Positions 38,379 to 53,283 of a stretch of 64,000 nucleotides of DNA are shown one piece after another. Source of the DNA: Leptospira kmetyi serovar Malaysia str. Bejo-Iso9 (GTDB lineage: Bacteria; Spirochaetota; Leptospiria; Leptospirales; Leptospiraceae); contig NZ_AHMP02000003.1 of assembly GCF_000243735.2 (NCBI RefSeq), positions 2,502,001 through 2,566,000 on the forward strand, given 5' to 3'. The notes under the pieces were generated by a model. That model was not told the origin of the DNA and searched no databases. It was given only the letters and a program-made list of their open reading frames with translations. The translations under genes were made by a program, and so were the position numbers. The first letter of the stretch is position 1. The number at the start of each line of letters is the position of its first letter.

Positions 38379-39683
38379 TCAACTTACCTCGTTCGGAATC
38401 ACTTCGAAAAGGCTCAAAGGTTTTTCCTTCCCTTTCACCTTTACTTCTCCCATCGAAACCGTTTTAAATCCCTGTACGAGTTCGGTTCGTTTTAACACTT
38501 CTTCGGAGATCAGAAATTCGGAATTCAATTCTTTGCAAGCGGATTCGATTCGGGACGCCGCGTTGACCGCGTCTCCGATGACGGTGAATTCCAAACGTTC
38601 TTCCGTGCCTATGTTTCCGCATACGGCGTCTCCGAAATGGATTCCGATTCCCTGTTTTAAAGGAGCTTCCCCCTTTTGAATCCTAAGTTCATTCAATTTT
38701 TTTAATGCTTTTTTCATTTCGATTCCGGCGACGATCGCGTTTCTGCAATCCGAGTCTGTGGATTCCGGAATTCCGAACGTCACCAAAATTCCGTCCCCGA
38801 TGAATTTATCCACGGAACCGCCGTTTTCAAAAACGACACGAACCATCTCTCGATGATATTCCGTAAGCAGCGAAATCACTTCCGGAGGAGAAAGTTTTTC
38901 GGAGATCGAAGTGAAGTCTCGGATATCGCAGAACAATACCGCGATTTTCTGCAATCTTCCTCCTGGAGAAAAAAGATTATCCTCGGCCGTGATTCTTTGG
39001 ATCACACCGGGTGAAAAATATCTTCCCAACTGAGAACTCTTTCGTTCCGAACGAACCGATTCTTTCAACAAAGAACGGGCCGTATATGCGATAAACGAAG
39101 TGACTCCTCCGTAAAGGATCAAAAGCGCAACGATCGTAAAGTAATATTGCGGATTCGCTTTGGCGGTTAAGAATGCCTCCGATAAACTTTCGGTCCATAC
39201 GGTTCTCGGATCCTCGCTGACGTATTGAAAAATATAAAACGAAATCGAAAACGCGGCTAGGGCGACTAACACCGGATAGACGGGCTTCAAAGAAAGGCCG
39301 TTCAAAAGAATAAAAACGGCGGTCATCGGTATAAAGGCCGTCTTCAACAGATACGTTCTGGGAATCGAATCTCCCCCCACGGAATCATACCAGGTCCAGG
39401 GAAGAATGGAGAGAATCAAAATGTCCAAAAGAACTCCGAGCCATCCCGCGATCCGATTGTCGTCCTTGAGACAAAAACGTTCTTTGGAAAGAAACCAAAG
39501 CATCAAACACGAAACGGATATCGCGCCGACGTATAAAACCAAAATCCAAAGTCGTTCGGCGCCGCTTTGAGAAATGGAAAGACTGGGCGGTATGAAGGAA
39601 AGAGCCAAGATCGCTCTTAAAATATATCCGATTCGAAAGGCGCTTTTTTCCTTTTGTCCAAGAATGTCTTCGGTGGGTTTCAT
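38379..39683 (-). CDS. Membrane-bound adenylate cyclase (class III)
   Basis: This 434-residue protein has about six N-terminal helices (residues 15-200). A complete class III cyclase domain follows: IAVLFCDIRDFTSISEKLS (first metal Asp), VDKFIGDGILVTFG (substrate-selecting Lys and second metal Asp) and RLEFTVIGDAVNAASRIES (Thr/Asp region, transition-state Asn and Arg). All key residues are present, in contrast with the two cyclase homologues at 29853-34185. The Lys with Thr pattern predicts ATP as substrate. It is a single-gene unit. Confidence 0.92.
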   Translation of the reverse strand: MKPTEDILGQKEKSAFRIGYILRAILALSFIPPSLSISQSGAERLWILVLYVGAISVSCLMLWFLSKERFCLKDDNRIAGWLGVLLDILILSILPWTWYDSVGGDSIPRTYLLKTAFIPMTAVFILLNGLSLKPVYPVLVALAAFSISFYIFQYVSEDPRTVWTESLSEAFLTAKANPQYYFTIVALLILYGGVTSFIAYTARSLLKESVRSERKSSQLGRYFSPGVIQRITAEDNLFSPGGRLQKIAVLFCDIRDFTSISEKLSPPEVISLLTEYHREMVRVVFENGGSVDKFIGDGILVTFGIPESTDSDCRNAIVAGIEMKKALKKLNELRIQKGEAPLKQGIGIHFGDAVCGNIGTEERLEFTVIGDAVNAASRIESACKELNSEFLISEEVLKRTELVQGFKTVSMGEVKVKGKEKPLSLFEVIPNEVS

Positions 39684-39891
39684 TTCGATTCACCTATATC
39701 ATAAATTTATTGATTCATTAAGAATTTAGAACGTATTCTCAAACGAAACGATCCGTCCGCTTTGTAAAGAGCGAATTCCAATCAAAGTCGTTTCGATTAT
39801 AATTCGAAAACCCGCAAGATCCGAAAATAAAATAATTTCTTTACAAGATCGAACGAGACGATGAAATTCCGATCCCACGAGGAATTCCATA

Positions 39892-41235
<1,344 letters not shown>

Positions 41236-41240
<5 letters not shown>

Positions 41241-41255
41241 CTTGTCGGAGCTACG
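41236..41255. repeat. Short inverted repeat over the stop of the frameshifted gene
   Basis: CGTAGC and GCTACG (41236-41241 and 41250-41255) flank TTGTCGGA and include the stop codon. This kind of hairpin seems to recur in Leptospira chromosomes; here it starts a 226-base gene-free stretch (41241-41466). Confidence 0.45.
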
Positions 41256-41380
41256 ACGGAACGGCGCGAGGATTTTACTTTACAAAAGTTGAATTTTCTG
41301 TTAGTGGAAAACTCGCCGAAGTTTTAAAACTCAGCGCCTCGCTCTCTACGGATCGCTCGTCACCTCTCCACCTCCACCCT

Positions 41381-41406
41381 GTGTTGCGACCCATAGGGAG
41401 CAACAC
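41381..41406. repeat. Short inverted repeat in the 41241-41466 gap
   Basis: GTGTTGC (41381-41387) and GCAACAC (41400-41406) enclose a second small pairing (CCC ATA GGG). The rest of the gap shows no open frame or promoter I can support. Confidence 0.5.
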
Positions 41407-41466
41407 ATTGAGTTAGAGGGCCACCAACCTTTTACAAAAAAGTCGTCGGACGTACGACAGAGTTCT

Positions 41467-42042
41467 TCACTTCGGTTTTTTGACGAAACGAAAACAATCC
41501 GTCGTATGATCCATGACCATTCCGGTCGCCTGCATAAAAGCGTAACAAATCGTGGAACCCACGAATTTAAAACCTCTCTTTTTGAGAGCCTTGCTCATCG
41601 CGTCCGATTGCGAAGTGCTACTCGGCACTTCCTTTTTCGTTTTCCAAACGTTGTAAACGGTTTTATGATTCGTAAAACCCCAGATATAACGGTCGAAAGA
41701 ACCGTATTCTTTTTGAATATTCAAAATTTCTTGTGCGTTTTTGACCGCGGAACGGATCTTTAACTCATTTCGAACGATTCCTTCGTCCTTTAAAAGAGCC
41801 TGAATTTTCTTTTCTTTGTAAGAAGCGACCTGATCGAGGTCGAAGTTATCGAATGCTTTTCGATAGCCGTCGCGCTTTTTAAGAATGGTGATCCAAGAAA
41901 GTCCGGCCTGCGCTCCTTCCAAAATCAAAAACTCGAACAAGGTTCGATCGTCGTGAACCGGAGTCCCCCATTCTTCGTCGTGATACTGAATGTAATTCGG
42001 ATCGTCCGTCGCCCAAGCACAACGTATGATTTCTTTTTTCAT
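41467..42042 (-). CDS. tag: DNA-3-methyladenine glycosylase I
   Basis: This base-excision enzyme removes 3-methyladenine from DNA. The product shows the family start RCAWATDDPNYIQYHDEEWGTPVHDD, then LFEFLILEGAQAGLSWITILKKRDGYRKAF (HhH-type core with the catalytic Glu), GIVRNELKIRSAVKNA and the end SKALKKRGFKFVGSTICYAFMQATGMVMDHTTDCF with zinc ligands (Cys and His residues at both ends). I start at the ATG at 42042 (191 residues), since Tag proteins begin just before the RC motif; the frame is open for 18 more codons upstream. Confidence 0.95.
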   Translation of the reverse strand: MKKEIIRCAWATDDPNYIQYHDEEWGTPVHDDRTLFEFLILEGAQAGLSWITILKKRDGYRKAFDNFDLDQVASYKEKKIQALLKDEGIVRNELKIRSAVKNAQEILNIQKEYGSFDRYIWGFTNHKTVYNVWKTKKEVPSSTSQSDAMSKALKKRGFKFVGSTICYAFMQATGMVMDHTTDCFRFVKKPK

Positions 42043-42190
42043 CTCCGCCAAGCGCTCCTTAGAAAGAAAAACCGTTTCCATAAACATTCTTTTCAATTTT
42101 GCAAATCATTTTTCTTAAATTGGTCCGACAAACGATCGAACAAAAAAAGAATTGAATTTCAAAAATAGAACATCCGATTCCGAAACGGAT

Positions 42191-42568
42191 TCAATCCAAA
42201 AATGAAAAGCGAAACCTTCCGTTTTCGTCGGGAGAAATTTCCAAAACTTTTTCGATCGCGTCCACGTTCAAAGGTCCGTAAATATGAGGAAATATATTCT
42301 TTCCATCCTCTTTGGAAAACTTGGAAGAACTCGAAGCCTCGAACTTCAACGGGGATTTCAATCGATCCGTGTTCACGAACAAAAGAACCAAATCCTTTCT
42401 CGCGGCGAAAATCCGATTGGCCGTGTCCTCGACCTGATTTTTTTTGGAACTGTGGATAAAACCTTCGGAACTTAATGAATCCGTAATATAGAATCCCTTT
42501 TCCAAAGCCTCTTCGTAGTCCTTTTTGGAGGCGATGTTATAGATGATGTTTTCGGAAGAACTTACCAT
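42191..42568 (-). CDS. DUF952 protein
   Basis: This protein of about 125 residues has the DUF952 pattern: [62 protein letters not shown], then [19 protein letters not shown]. The fold is related to ADP-ribosyltransferase-like KptA proteins, but the function is unknown. The start at 42568 overlaps the stop of the DUF2804 gene by 7 bases, so the two are probably coupled. Confidence 0.85.
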   Translation of the reverse strand: MVSSSENIIYNIASKKDYEEALEKGFYITDSLSSEGFIHSSKKNQVEDTANRIFAARKDLVLLFVNTDRLKSPLKFEASSSSKFSKEDGKNIFPHIYGPLNVDAIEKVLEISPDENGRFRFSFLD

Positions 42569-43575
42569 CTCGCAATATGATCTTCGGCCCAACCCTGACC
42601 GTTGGAGATTTTATATTCGTTCTTACCGAGACGAATCACACCTTCGAACTTTCCGATCATCTGATGAACCGAAGAAACGAGAATCCCCGTATTGGTCGCG
42701 GCCTTTCTGTGAAACTCCGGAACGAACTGAAGATCGATCGCCTGAGAATCCTTCGTATAAAGTCTCCAAGGTTTCATCCAGTTTTCACGATCGATTTCAA
42801 AAACCGCGTCGGAAGGAATTTTATAAATTCTTCCGTTGATCAAGATCGCGTTTTCGGTCGTGCCCGTATCGTCCGTCCAACCCGCGCCCAAGTTCATCGC
42901 GATCCGATCCCCCGCGTTAGGCGCCACCATCGAAGCCCAATTCCATTTCGTGGAATAAGGCCAAACCCCTCTTCCATAATCCAAACAAGCAAAGGAAGAA
43001 TCGGGACTGAATTTATATTCCATCGCTCCGTAACGAACGGTTCCTTCCGCGCCCACTCCGAACAATTTTTCGGTGAACTGAAATCTTCGTTTGGACCAAG
43101 GGACAACGACGTTTAACGTTTCCCAATTCTCGGGAACGGGAACAAAAATCTCCGCTTGAACGGGGATCTTATTCTTAGGTGAAAAATTGATCGAAAGACG
43201 GTAACCTTCTTCCTCTCTGAAGAATTGAAGACGCGCGTTGTTTCCGATGTACGTCGCGTTGCTTCCCACTAATTGTCCGAGACTGACTCCGGAACCGAAC
43301 GGAGTGAGAATGGTTCCTTCCTCGAAGTCTCCCGTTTTTCGATTGAGCCAATATACGAAGATAACTCCGGCATAATCGACGTCCGAGATCGTAAACGAGG
43401 CCAGAAAATTCTCGTCGTAGATACACCAGTAATTCCATTTTTTCTTTCTTAGATAATGTCCGCTCAGATTACATCTGTGTAACGGCTTTTTCGCCCAGCC
43501 GACCGCGTTCAAATTTAAGTTTCCGGATTTATCGCAAAGATTCGTTTCTTGTCTGATTTCAGTCTCTAGGTTCAT
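42562..43575 (-). CDS. DUF2804 protein
   Basis: This protein of about 337 residues (start at the ATG at 43575; 16 more codons are open upstream) matches DUF2804. Features are the N-terminal [58 protein letters not shown] and the central [20 protein letters not shown], with beta-rich sequence after it. The family is of unknown function and resembles lipocalin-like or tocopherol cyclase-like barrels. It is the first gene of a two-gene leftward unit with the DUF952 gene. Confidence 0.87.
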   Translation of the reverse strand: MNLETEIRQETNLCDKSGNLNLNAVGWAKKPLHRCNLSGHYLRKKKWNYWCIYDENFLASFTISDVDYAGVIFVYWLNRKTGDFEEGTILTPFGSGVSLGQLVGSNATYIGNNARLQFFREEEGYRLSINFSPKNKIPVQAEIFVPVPENWETLNVVVPWSKRRFQFTEKLFGVGAEGTVRYGAMEYKFSPDSSFACLDYGRGVWPYSTKWNWASMVAPNAGDRIAMNLGAGWTDDTGTTENAILINGRIYKIPSDAVFEIDRENWMKPWRLYTKDSQAIDLQFVPEFHRKAATNTGILVSSVHQMIGKFEGVIRLGKNEYKISNGQGWAEDHIARW

Positions 43576-43772
43576 CTGAAGAAAAACTCTTTTTAGGGGT
43601 TCAGTACGGATACCACGGCCCACCTTGAGAAGTCGACTTCTTTACGAAACATCGCCGTAAGTTGTCGCGGGATTTCGATTTTCGAGCGAAGAATCCATAG
43701 GATAGAATCCCCTATAACGTGTTAATTTCTTTCCAAATAACGGAACTTATGCTACGAGTAACGGATAAGAAA

Positions 43773-45170
43773 ATGAAACCTCGTCTGCGCCATACGATCT
43801 TTCCGATTCTTCTGATCTTTTTATCCGCGTGCGATCCGGCGAATCATATGAACCCGGCCAACCCCAGTACGAACGAGTATTGGTTGGCTCAAATTCTTTC
43901 CAGAATTCATCCGCCTATCTTTCGGGAAAACACAGGAAGTTTAGAATGGACCTTGTTAGTCGGAAAGTCCAGTAGCCTTGTAAACGCAAAGGGTGTGGTT
44001 CTGGATCCGTTCTTAAATCCGGTACTTTTCGGAGATACGAACACTGCGTTGTTCAACGGAACCTTATTCGGAACGCAGGACATGTTCATCGCAAAATACG
44101 ATCCTCAAAAAAATCAGATCTGGGCCAAACAATTAGGCGCGCCGGGCGCATCGCTTACCGCAGTCAAAGCCGCATCGGATTCGATCGGGAACACATACGT
44201 TCTCGGTTTTACGAGTGCGGCTTTTACCGGACCTATGTCCAGCGGACAGGATATGTTTGTCGTAAAGTTCGCTCTGGACGGAACCGTGGTTTGGGCCAAA
44301 CAAGCCGGACCGACGGGCGGTAGTTATTTCGTAAATCCGATAGCGATCTGCTTGGACGAGGTGGGAAATTCTTACTCTGTGGGGGATTCGAACGGACCGT
44401 TTGGAGGACCGGTTGCGACCGGGGGCAACGGGTTCGTCCTTCGTTTTGACGTCGATGGAAACCAAAGTTGGGTGAAACAGTATTCGATTTCGGGCGCAAA
44501 TATCACTTCGGGAGGTTGCGTCTGGGATAAGTTTTCGGGAACTGTTTTAGTCTCCGGTTGGGGAGGAGCCGATTTTCGAAACGATACGGCTCCCGGCGTC
44601 GGTGGAAACGATACGTTTGTCATGCGATACGATCCGGATGGAACCAGACATTTTTTAATCTACGAAGCGGAAACGGCTAGAGAAATTTTATCCGGCCCGA
44701 TGCTATTGGATTCTTTCGGAGACATTTACGTGACCGCAACAAGCAATGCGTCCTTCGGCTCAGGCTCAAGCGGAACCGCTTACCCGAGTACGATCTTAAA
44801 ATACAATTCCGGCGGAACCAGACTTTGGGTTCGACAGGATGGAGACGGATATCCTACCGGACAAACTTCTTCCTTGGGAATCGTCTCGGATATAGTCGGT
44901 AACGTTTTTATAGCCGGATATACGAATACGAATCTGACGACCAACAACTCGGCTTCGGTCGGAACTACGGACGTATTCTTTATAAAATACAATCGACAAG
45001 GCGAAAGACAGTGGCTTCGACAGATCGGAGCCTCCGGGAAAGCGATTCAAGGAACCGGAATTGCTATCGATCGGGAAGGAACGATGTACGGAACCGGAAC
45101 CACGAACTCGGATTTTAACGGCATCCCTCTTACGGGAACTCAGGATTCGTTTCTCGTTCAATATCGATAA
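43773..45170 (+). CDS. SBBP-type beta-propeller lipoprotein
   Basis: The likely start is the ATG at 43773. The 465-residue product has a signal peptide ending in a lipobox (LLIFLSAC), so it is probably outer-membrane anchored. The body holds about seven SBBP/beta-propeller repeats of the form DxFIAKYDxxGxxxWxKQxG followed by DxxGNxYVxG, for example DMFIAKYDPQKNQIWAKQLG, DMFVVKFALDGTVVWAKQAG and DVFFIKYNRQGERQWLRQIG. Such lipoproteins are abundant in Leptospira; their partners are unknown. It stands alone. Confidence 0.9.
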   Translation: MKPRLRHTIFPILLIFLSACDPANHMNPANPSTNEYWLAQILSRIHPPIFRENTGSLEWTLLVGKSSSLVNAKGVVLDPFLNPVLFGDTNTALFNGTLFGTQDMFIAKYDPQKNQIWAKQLGAPGASLTAVKAASDSIGNTYVLGFTSAAFTGPMSSGQDMFVVKFALDGTVVWAKQAGPTGGSYFVNPIAICLDEVGNSYSVGDSNGPFGGPVATGGNGFVLRFDVDGNQSWVKQYSISGANITSGGCVWDKFSGTVLVSGWGGADFRNDTAPGVGGNDTFVMRYDPDGTRHFLIYEAETAREILSGPMLLDSFGDIYVTATSNASFGSGSSGTAYPSTILKYNSGGTRLWVRQDGDGYPTGQTSSLGIVSDIVGNVFIAGYTNTNLTTNNSASVGTTDVFFIKYNRQGERQWLRQIGASGKAIQGTGIAIDREGTMYGTGTTNSDFNGIPLTGTQDSFLVQYR

Positions 45171-45259
45171 TCCCGAACCACTCGCTACGCGTTTTTCTTC
45201 GGATTTCTTTTCTGTTCAAAAAAGATCGGTTTGAGACAAAGGACTCAGGCGACATCCTC

Positions 45260-45955
<696 letters not shown>

Positions 45956-46059
45956 ACTTCGTTTCACAACGAAAAAAAACGGAATTTTTTCTAAGTTTCA
46001 GAGATAGCGGAGAATTTTGTCCGGGGACAAGGATAAACTTTGACGGCAGGAAGCAGATC

Positions 46060-47145
46060 ATGATCCGATTTTTACACACAGCAGACCTTCATCTCAGCCA
46101 AAAGGAAAAGGAATATTCCCTTTCCGTTCTTCAGGAAATCGTCTCCGCCGCGCGCGAGGAAGAATGTACGCATATTCTTTTTTGCGGGGATCTATTCGAT
46201 CGCAACGGCGACATAGCCGCGCTCAAAGAGGACGTCAAAACGATTCTCAAGAAGTTTCCGGGAAAAATTCTTTATATCCCGGGAAACCACGAAGAGCTCG
46301 GACTTCCCGAAGGAATGTATCCCATTTCGGCGGATCTTTCACCGATGTCGTATCCGCAAAAGGGAGAATCCTACAAACTTTGGACCGAGGAAATCGGCGG
46401 GGTCGACGCGGAATTTTTCGGATTTCCGTTTAACAGAAATTTAGATTATTCTAATATTCAATTCAACGAAAAGAAGGTTCAATATAGGATCGCGCTTCTC
46501 CACGGAACCGAAACCAAACTCGTGGAATATCTCGGTCCCTCCCCCGAAGAAGCCGATTCGATTTTGGATTCGAAGCCGTTTCTCGAAGCGAAGTTCGACT
46601 ATCTCGCGTTAGGTCATATTCATTCGGAACGTTCCGAAAGATCCGGTTCGCTTTTAAAAGCGTATCCCGGTTCACCGCGCGTAGTTTCCTCCGGAGAATT
46701 CGGTCCTCGAACGGTCAACATCGTAAGCCTCGGTAAAAACGGAGCGCCCGTAATCGCAAAAAGAATTCTTTCTTCCGCGGGAGAATACAAAGAATTCTCC
46801 CTTTCCGCGACTCTAACGGGCGAGGTCCCCGATCTTTCCAAAATCCAAGCCCTCGTTTCCGAAAAAGATTCGGTTCGAATCAAAGTCGGGGGAATCGTAG
46901 AAGACGAACATACGGTCGTCGAAATTTTGGAACGATTTTCGAAGTCCCTCGTTTGCAGAAAAGTGGAAACGAAAACGAACGACCTCCGAACCTCGTCAGC
47001 ATTGATCGACAATCCGATCGCGAAGATATTTTACGAAAAGCTAATGTTCAAAAAAGAACATTGGAATTCCCCGGACGTCCCCGACTGGAACGAAATTCTG
47101 GTTTTGGGTTTGGAACAAATCGAAGAAAACGCGGGGAAGAATTAA
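46060..47145 (+). CDS. SbcD/YhaO-like DNA repair metallophosphatase
   Basis: This 361-residue protein has calcineurin-type metal motifs in order: FLHTADLHLSQ, ILFCGDLFDRNGD, ILYIPGNHEE, ALLHGTE and YLALGHIHSERSE. These match the nuclease subunit of SbcCD/Mre11-like complexes, nearest in length to YhaO. The start is the ATG at 46060. It ends 1 base before the SbcC-like gene, so the two form the expected nuclease/ATPase pair acting on DNA ends. Confidence 0.92.
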   Translation: MIRFLHTADLHLSQKEKEYSLSVLQEIVSAAREEECTHILFCGDLFDRNGDIAALKEDVKTILKKFPGKILYIPGNHEELGLPEGMYPISADLSPMSYPQKGESYKLWTEEIGGVDAEFFGFPFNRNLDYSNIQFNEKKVQYRIALLHGTETKLVEYLGPSPEEADSILDSKPFLEAKFDYLALGHIHSERSERSGSLLKAYPGSPRVVSSGEFGPRTVNIVSLGKNGAPVIAKRILSSAGEYKEFSLSATLTGEVPDLSKIQALVSEKDSVRIKVGGIVEDEHTVVEILERFSKSLVCRKVETKTNDLRTSSALIDNPIAKIFYEKLMFKKEHWNSPDVPDWNEILVLGLEQIEENAGKN

Positions 47146-47146
47146 G

Positions 47147-49462
<2,316 letters not shown>

Positions 49463-49529
49463 GCGTTTTCGAATTGACTCGATGAATTCCCTTTTTAAGG
49501 TTTTGTAAAATCAAAGATAGAGGTTCGTT

Positions 49530-49922
49530 TTGAAAAAACATATTCATAAAATCCTAATCGTTTTTCTGTTACTGCAAGTTTACAATTGTTTAATTTTCGA
49601 TACGCTCGGAGTGACTCCGGGAAGAATCAAAGGTTCCGAAGCTTCGAACAATATCCGCGACGCGGCGATCGTAACCGATCTCATCAACTCCACCATTTTA
49701 ACGGGACGCTCCAGCGTTTCCATCCTGAGTCTTTTGGCGGATCAACTCGCGGGAATCAAGTCCGACGGAACCTACGTAAAATCGGAAGTGGACGATTGTG
49801 TCGCGGAAATCAAGGGTTTAAGCGGTTATTTGATCGGTTCGGCTCTTACCATCGTCCTTCAATCCAAATGTTCGTTGAAAGCCGATAAGGTATTCTTGGA
49901 TTCTCCGTTCCCGGAAATCTAA
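49530..49922 (+). CDS. Small lipoprotein of a Leptospira family
   Basis: This 130-residue protein starts at a TTG with AGAGG upstream. Its signal peptide ends in LLQVYNC, a permissive lipobox. The rest (VTPGRIKGSEASNNIRDAAIVTDLINSTIL, then DDCVAEIKGLSGYLIGSALTIVLQSKCSLKADKVF) has two Cys that could pair. The pattern resembles the TIGR04452 lipoprotein family (recollection). The function is unknown; it is probably outer-membrane. Confidence 0.78.
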   Translation: MKKHIHKILIVFLLLQVYNCLIFDTLGVTPGRIKGSEASNNIRDAAIVTDLINSTILTGRSSVSILSLLADQLAGIKSDGTYVKSEVDDCVAEIKGLSGYLIGSALTIVLQSKCSLKADKVFLDSPFPEI

Positions 49923-49936
49923 TTCTTGAAAAACGT

Positions 49937-49959
49937 GCGGAACCGAAAAAAGGTTCCGC
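49937..49959 (+). terminator. Hairpin after the small lipoprotein gene
   Basis: GCGGAACC (49937-49944) pairs with GGTTCCGC (49952-49959) around a 7-base A-rich loop, 14 bases after the stop. The T-run (TTTTTT at about 49979) lies further away than usual, so efficiency is uncertain. Confidence 0.5.
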
Positions 49960-50040
49960 GCGATCGGATCACGCTCTCCTTTTTTCCCCGTTTTTGTTAA
50001 ACGAATTGATTTAAATCGAACTCGATCGACTTAAAACCTC

Positions 50041-51222
<1,182 letters not shown>

Positions 51223-51282
51223 TCTCCTTTCAGGCTTTCGTTCCTCCGCGAACTGTCAATTGAATTCGGTTTTGGAATCCGA

Positions 51283-51906
51283 TCACATGAGATAGATTTT
51301 TCCGTGTTTGTCCTGGATCATCGGATCGGCTCCGTGTTTTAAAAGAAGCTCCGCGAACTCGGACATTCCGTGCGAAGACTTCGCGAGATTCATACAAGTG
51401 ACTCCGTCGAAATCCTGAACGTTCGGATCGGCTCCGTTCTCCAAAAGAAAACGAAACGGTTCCAGCTTTCCTTCGTTGACGCAGTGATGTAAGGGACTCA
51501 TTCCGATCGAATCCTTTTGATTGAGATCCGCGCCGCCCTCGATCAAAGCGGTCGTCAATTCCAAGGGAGAATCGTCCAAAAGACAATGAATCAAAGGAGT
51601 CAAGCCGGTCGTATCGTCCGCGAGATTCACGTTTGTGTGATATTGTAAAAGAACGCGAACGACTTCCAAACGTTCGTATTTTACGGCGAGCGACAACGGA
51701 GTCACTCCGTGATAACGGTTGTAGTTCGGATCGAACCCGTTCCGCAAAAAAGATTCAATTCGTTTAACATTTCCGTTTCGAATCGCTCCGAAAAAAAGAA
51801 AACGTTTCCAGAACGAAGCGCTTCGTTTTTTTTCGAATGTTTCATTCGGAGCGGAATTCTTTTCTCGTTTCTTATCCACCGAATTGATTTTTTTATCTTC
51901 GACCAT
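51283..51906 (-). CDS. Ankyrin-repeat protein
   Basis: This 207-residue cytoplasmic protein has a basic N-terminus (DKKINSVDKKREKN) and about five ankyrin repeats, for example YHGVTPLSLAVKYERLEVVRVLLQYHTNVN, TTGLTPLIHCLLDDSPLELTTALIEGGADLN, SIGMSPLHHCVNEGKLEPFRFLLENGADPN and FDGVTCMNLAKSSHGMSEFAELLLKHGADP. It is a protein-binding scaffold of unknown partner. It lies 52 bases downstream of the AraC gene, in the same direction. Confidence 0.9.
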   Translation of the reverse strand: MVEDKKINSVDKKREKNSAPNETFEKKRSASFWKRFLFFGAIRNGNVKRIESFLRNGFDPNYNRYHGVTPLSLAVKYERLEVVRVLLQYHTNVNLADDTTGLTPLIHCLLDDSPLELTTALIEGGADLNQKDSIGMSPLHHCVNEGKLEPFRFLLENGADPNVQDFDGVTCMNLAKSSHGMSEFAELLLKHGADPMIQDKHGKIYLM

Positions 51907-51958
51907 TCTTATTCTCCACGTCCTTCGAATTTCCCGTTACGGTTTCGATTCGATTGTA

Positions 51959-52798
51959 CTAGAAAGAATCGGGTCTTGTATTGTAAAAAAGGGACAAAAT
52001 GGAGTCTCTTTTTCCGTACCAAGTCAAGGGAGAATATCCAGAAAGAGACGAGAATTCGCGGGTCAAATGCGGTTGATCGTAAAATCCCGCGTCCAGGGAA
52101 AGTTCGGAAAGATTTCGTTTTCCCAACCGCATCCAGGCGGCGTTTTGAAATCGGACCAAACGGGAGAATTCTTTCGGATTACGACCGATCCGTTCCAGAA
52201 ATTTTCGTTCCAGAGTTTTTTTGACCACGCCCAGGTTTTTCGCGAGTTCGGAAATCCGGATTCTCCCCTTGGAACGCGTGATTTCGACGAGGGCCTCGTT
52301 TACAAGCGGAGAATTTTGTATTTTAGAATTCAATAATTTACTAAAGTATTGATCCGCGACGGCCGCACGTTCCGTAAAACTTCCCGCGTCCCGGATTCGA
52401 TCGATAAAATCGTAATATTCGAGGCGGTTTCCGATCAGTTCCAAATCGGTTACGGGAGAATCGGCCTCGTCCGCGGAAACTCCGAACAATTCGTAAAAGG
52501 CTCCCGGCAAAAGACGAACGTTAAAAAAACCCACGTTACCCGTCGTTTGGATTCGAAACGGACGAAGATGATTTCCTACGATATGTCCTTGTGAGGAAAT
52601 CCATTCTTCCCCTTGTTCGCTTAACAATCCGATTCGAATCGGATCTCCGTAGGAAATATGAATCTCGTTTTCCACTGAGGGAAATACGTTCGGCAATTCT
52701 CCGAATTCCTTCGCTTGTTTCGAGGAGACTTCCCAACCCCAATAGCAGGAAATCAAACCTGCGAGAGCCGAGTTCGGTTTAGCAAAAGCGGGTTTCAT
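51959..52798 (-). CDS. AraC-family regulator
   Basis: This 279-residue protein has an N-terminal domain of the DUF6597/AraC type (NSALAGLISCYWGWEV, VENEIHISYGDPIRIG, GFFNVRLLPGAFYELFGVSADE). The C-terminal AraC HTH pair is present (GRIRISELAKNLGVVKKTLERKFLERIGRNPKEFSRLVRFQNA and NLSELSLDAGFYDQPHLTREFSSLSGYSPLTW). Its start overlaps the end of the thioesterase gene by 4 bases, so it is cotranslated with it. The ligand is unknown. Confidence 0.9.
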   Translation of the reverse strand: MKPAFAKPNSALAGLISCYWGWEVSSKQAKEFGELPNVFPSVENEIHISYGDPIRIGLLSEQGEEWISSQGHIVGNHLRPFRIQTTGNVGFFNVRLLPGAFYELFGVSADEADSPVTDLELIGNRLEYYDFIDRIRDAGSFTERAAVADQYFSKLLNSKIQNSPLVNEALVEITRSKGRIRISELAKNLGVVKKTLERKFLERIGRNPKEFSRLVRFQNAAWMRLGKRNLSELSLDAGFYDQPHLTREFSSLSGYSPLTWYGKRDSILSLFYNTRPDSF

Positions 52799-53283
52799 TT
52801 CGATTCCCGGATCTTACGTAAAAGTTCGCGGTTGGATTCCTGACGAAGAAGCGCGTTTTTATAGCGCCGAATTTCCGCTTCGCTTTCCGGTTTGATCTGC
52901 GGAACCGGAGAAGGAACCTTGTTTTCGTCCAAAGCGACAAACGTCAAATAGGCGGTCGTCGCTCTGACGGTCGTTCCCTCGTACGGATTTTCTTTGGAAA
53001 CTTGAACGCCAATCTCCAAAGAGGTTTTTCCGGTATAATTCACGCTCGCTTTTAATAGGACATGATCTCCCACCGAGATCGGCGCAATAAAATTCAATCG
53101 ATCCACGCTTGCGGTCACAGCTTCCTTTCCGCAATGTCTTTGTGCGACCATCACGGCGATCATATCGATCCAACTCATCAACGTTCCGCCGAACAAGGTT
53201 CCGTAGTGATTGGCGTGATCGGGCATTACGATATGCCTGGTTTCCGCCGCGCTTTGTGAAGGAGTTTTTTCCAACATCGTCAA
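52795..53283 (-). CDS. Acyl-CoA thioesterase (hotdog fold, YciA type)
   Basis: This 162-residue protein has the hotdog core TRHIVMPDHANHYGTLFGGTLMSWIDMIAVMVAQRHCGKEAVTASVDRLNFIAPISVGDHVLLKASVNYTG. The HANHYGTLFGG stretch with Asn and Asp (WID) is the active-site signature of YciA/ACOT-type acyl-CoA hydrolases. The start is a TTG that overlaps the GNAT stop (53280-53283); an ATG two codons later (53277) is also possible. It belongs to the leftward run 55471 to 51959. Confidence 0.92.
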   Translation of the reverse strand: MTMLEKTPSQSAAETRHIVMPDHANHYGTLFGGTLMSWIDMIAVMVAQRHCGKEAVTASVDRLNFIAPISVGDHVLLKASVNYTGKTSLEIGVQVSKENPYEGTTVRATTAYLTFVALDENKVPSPVPQIKPESEAEIRRYKNALLRQESNRELLRKIRESK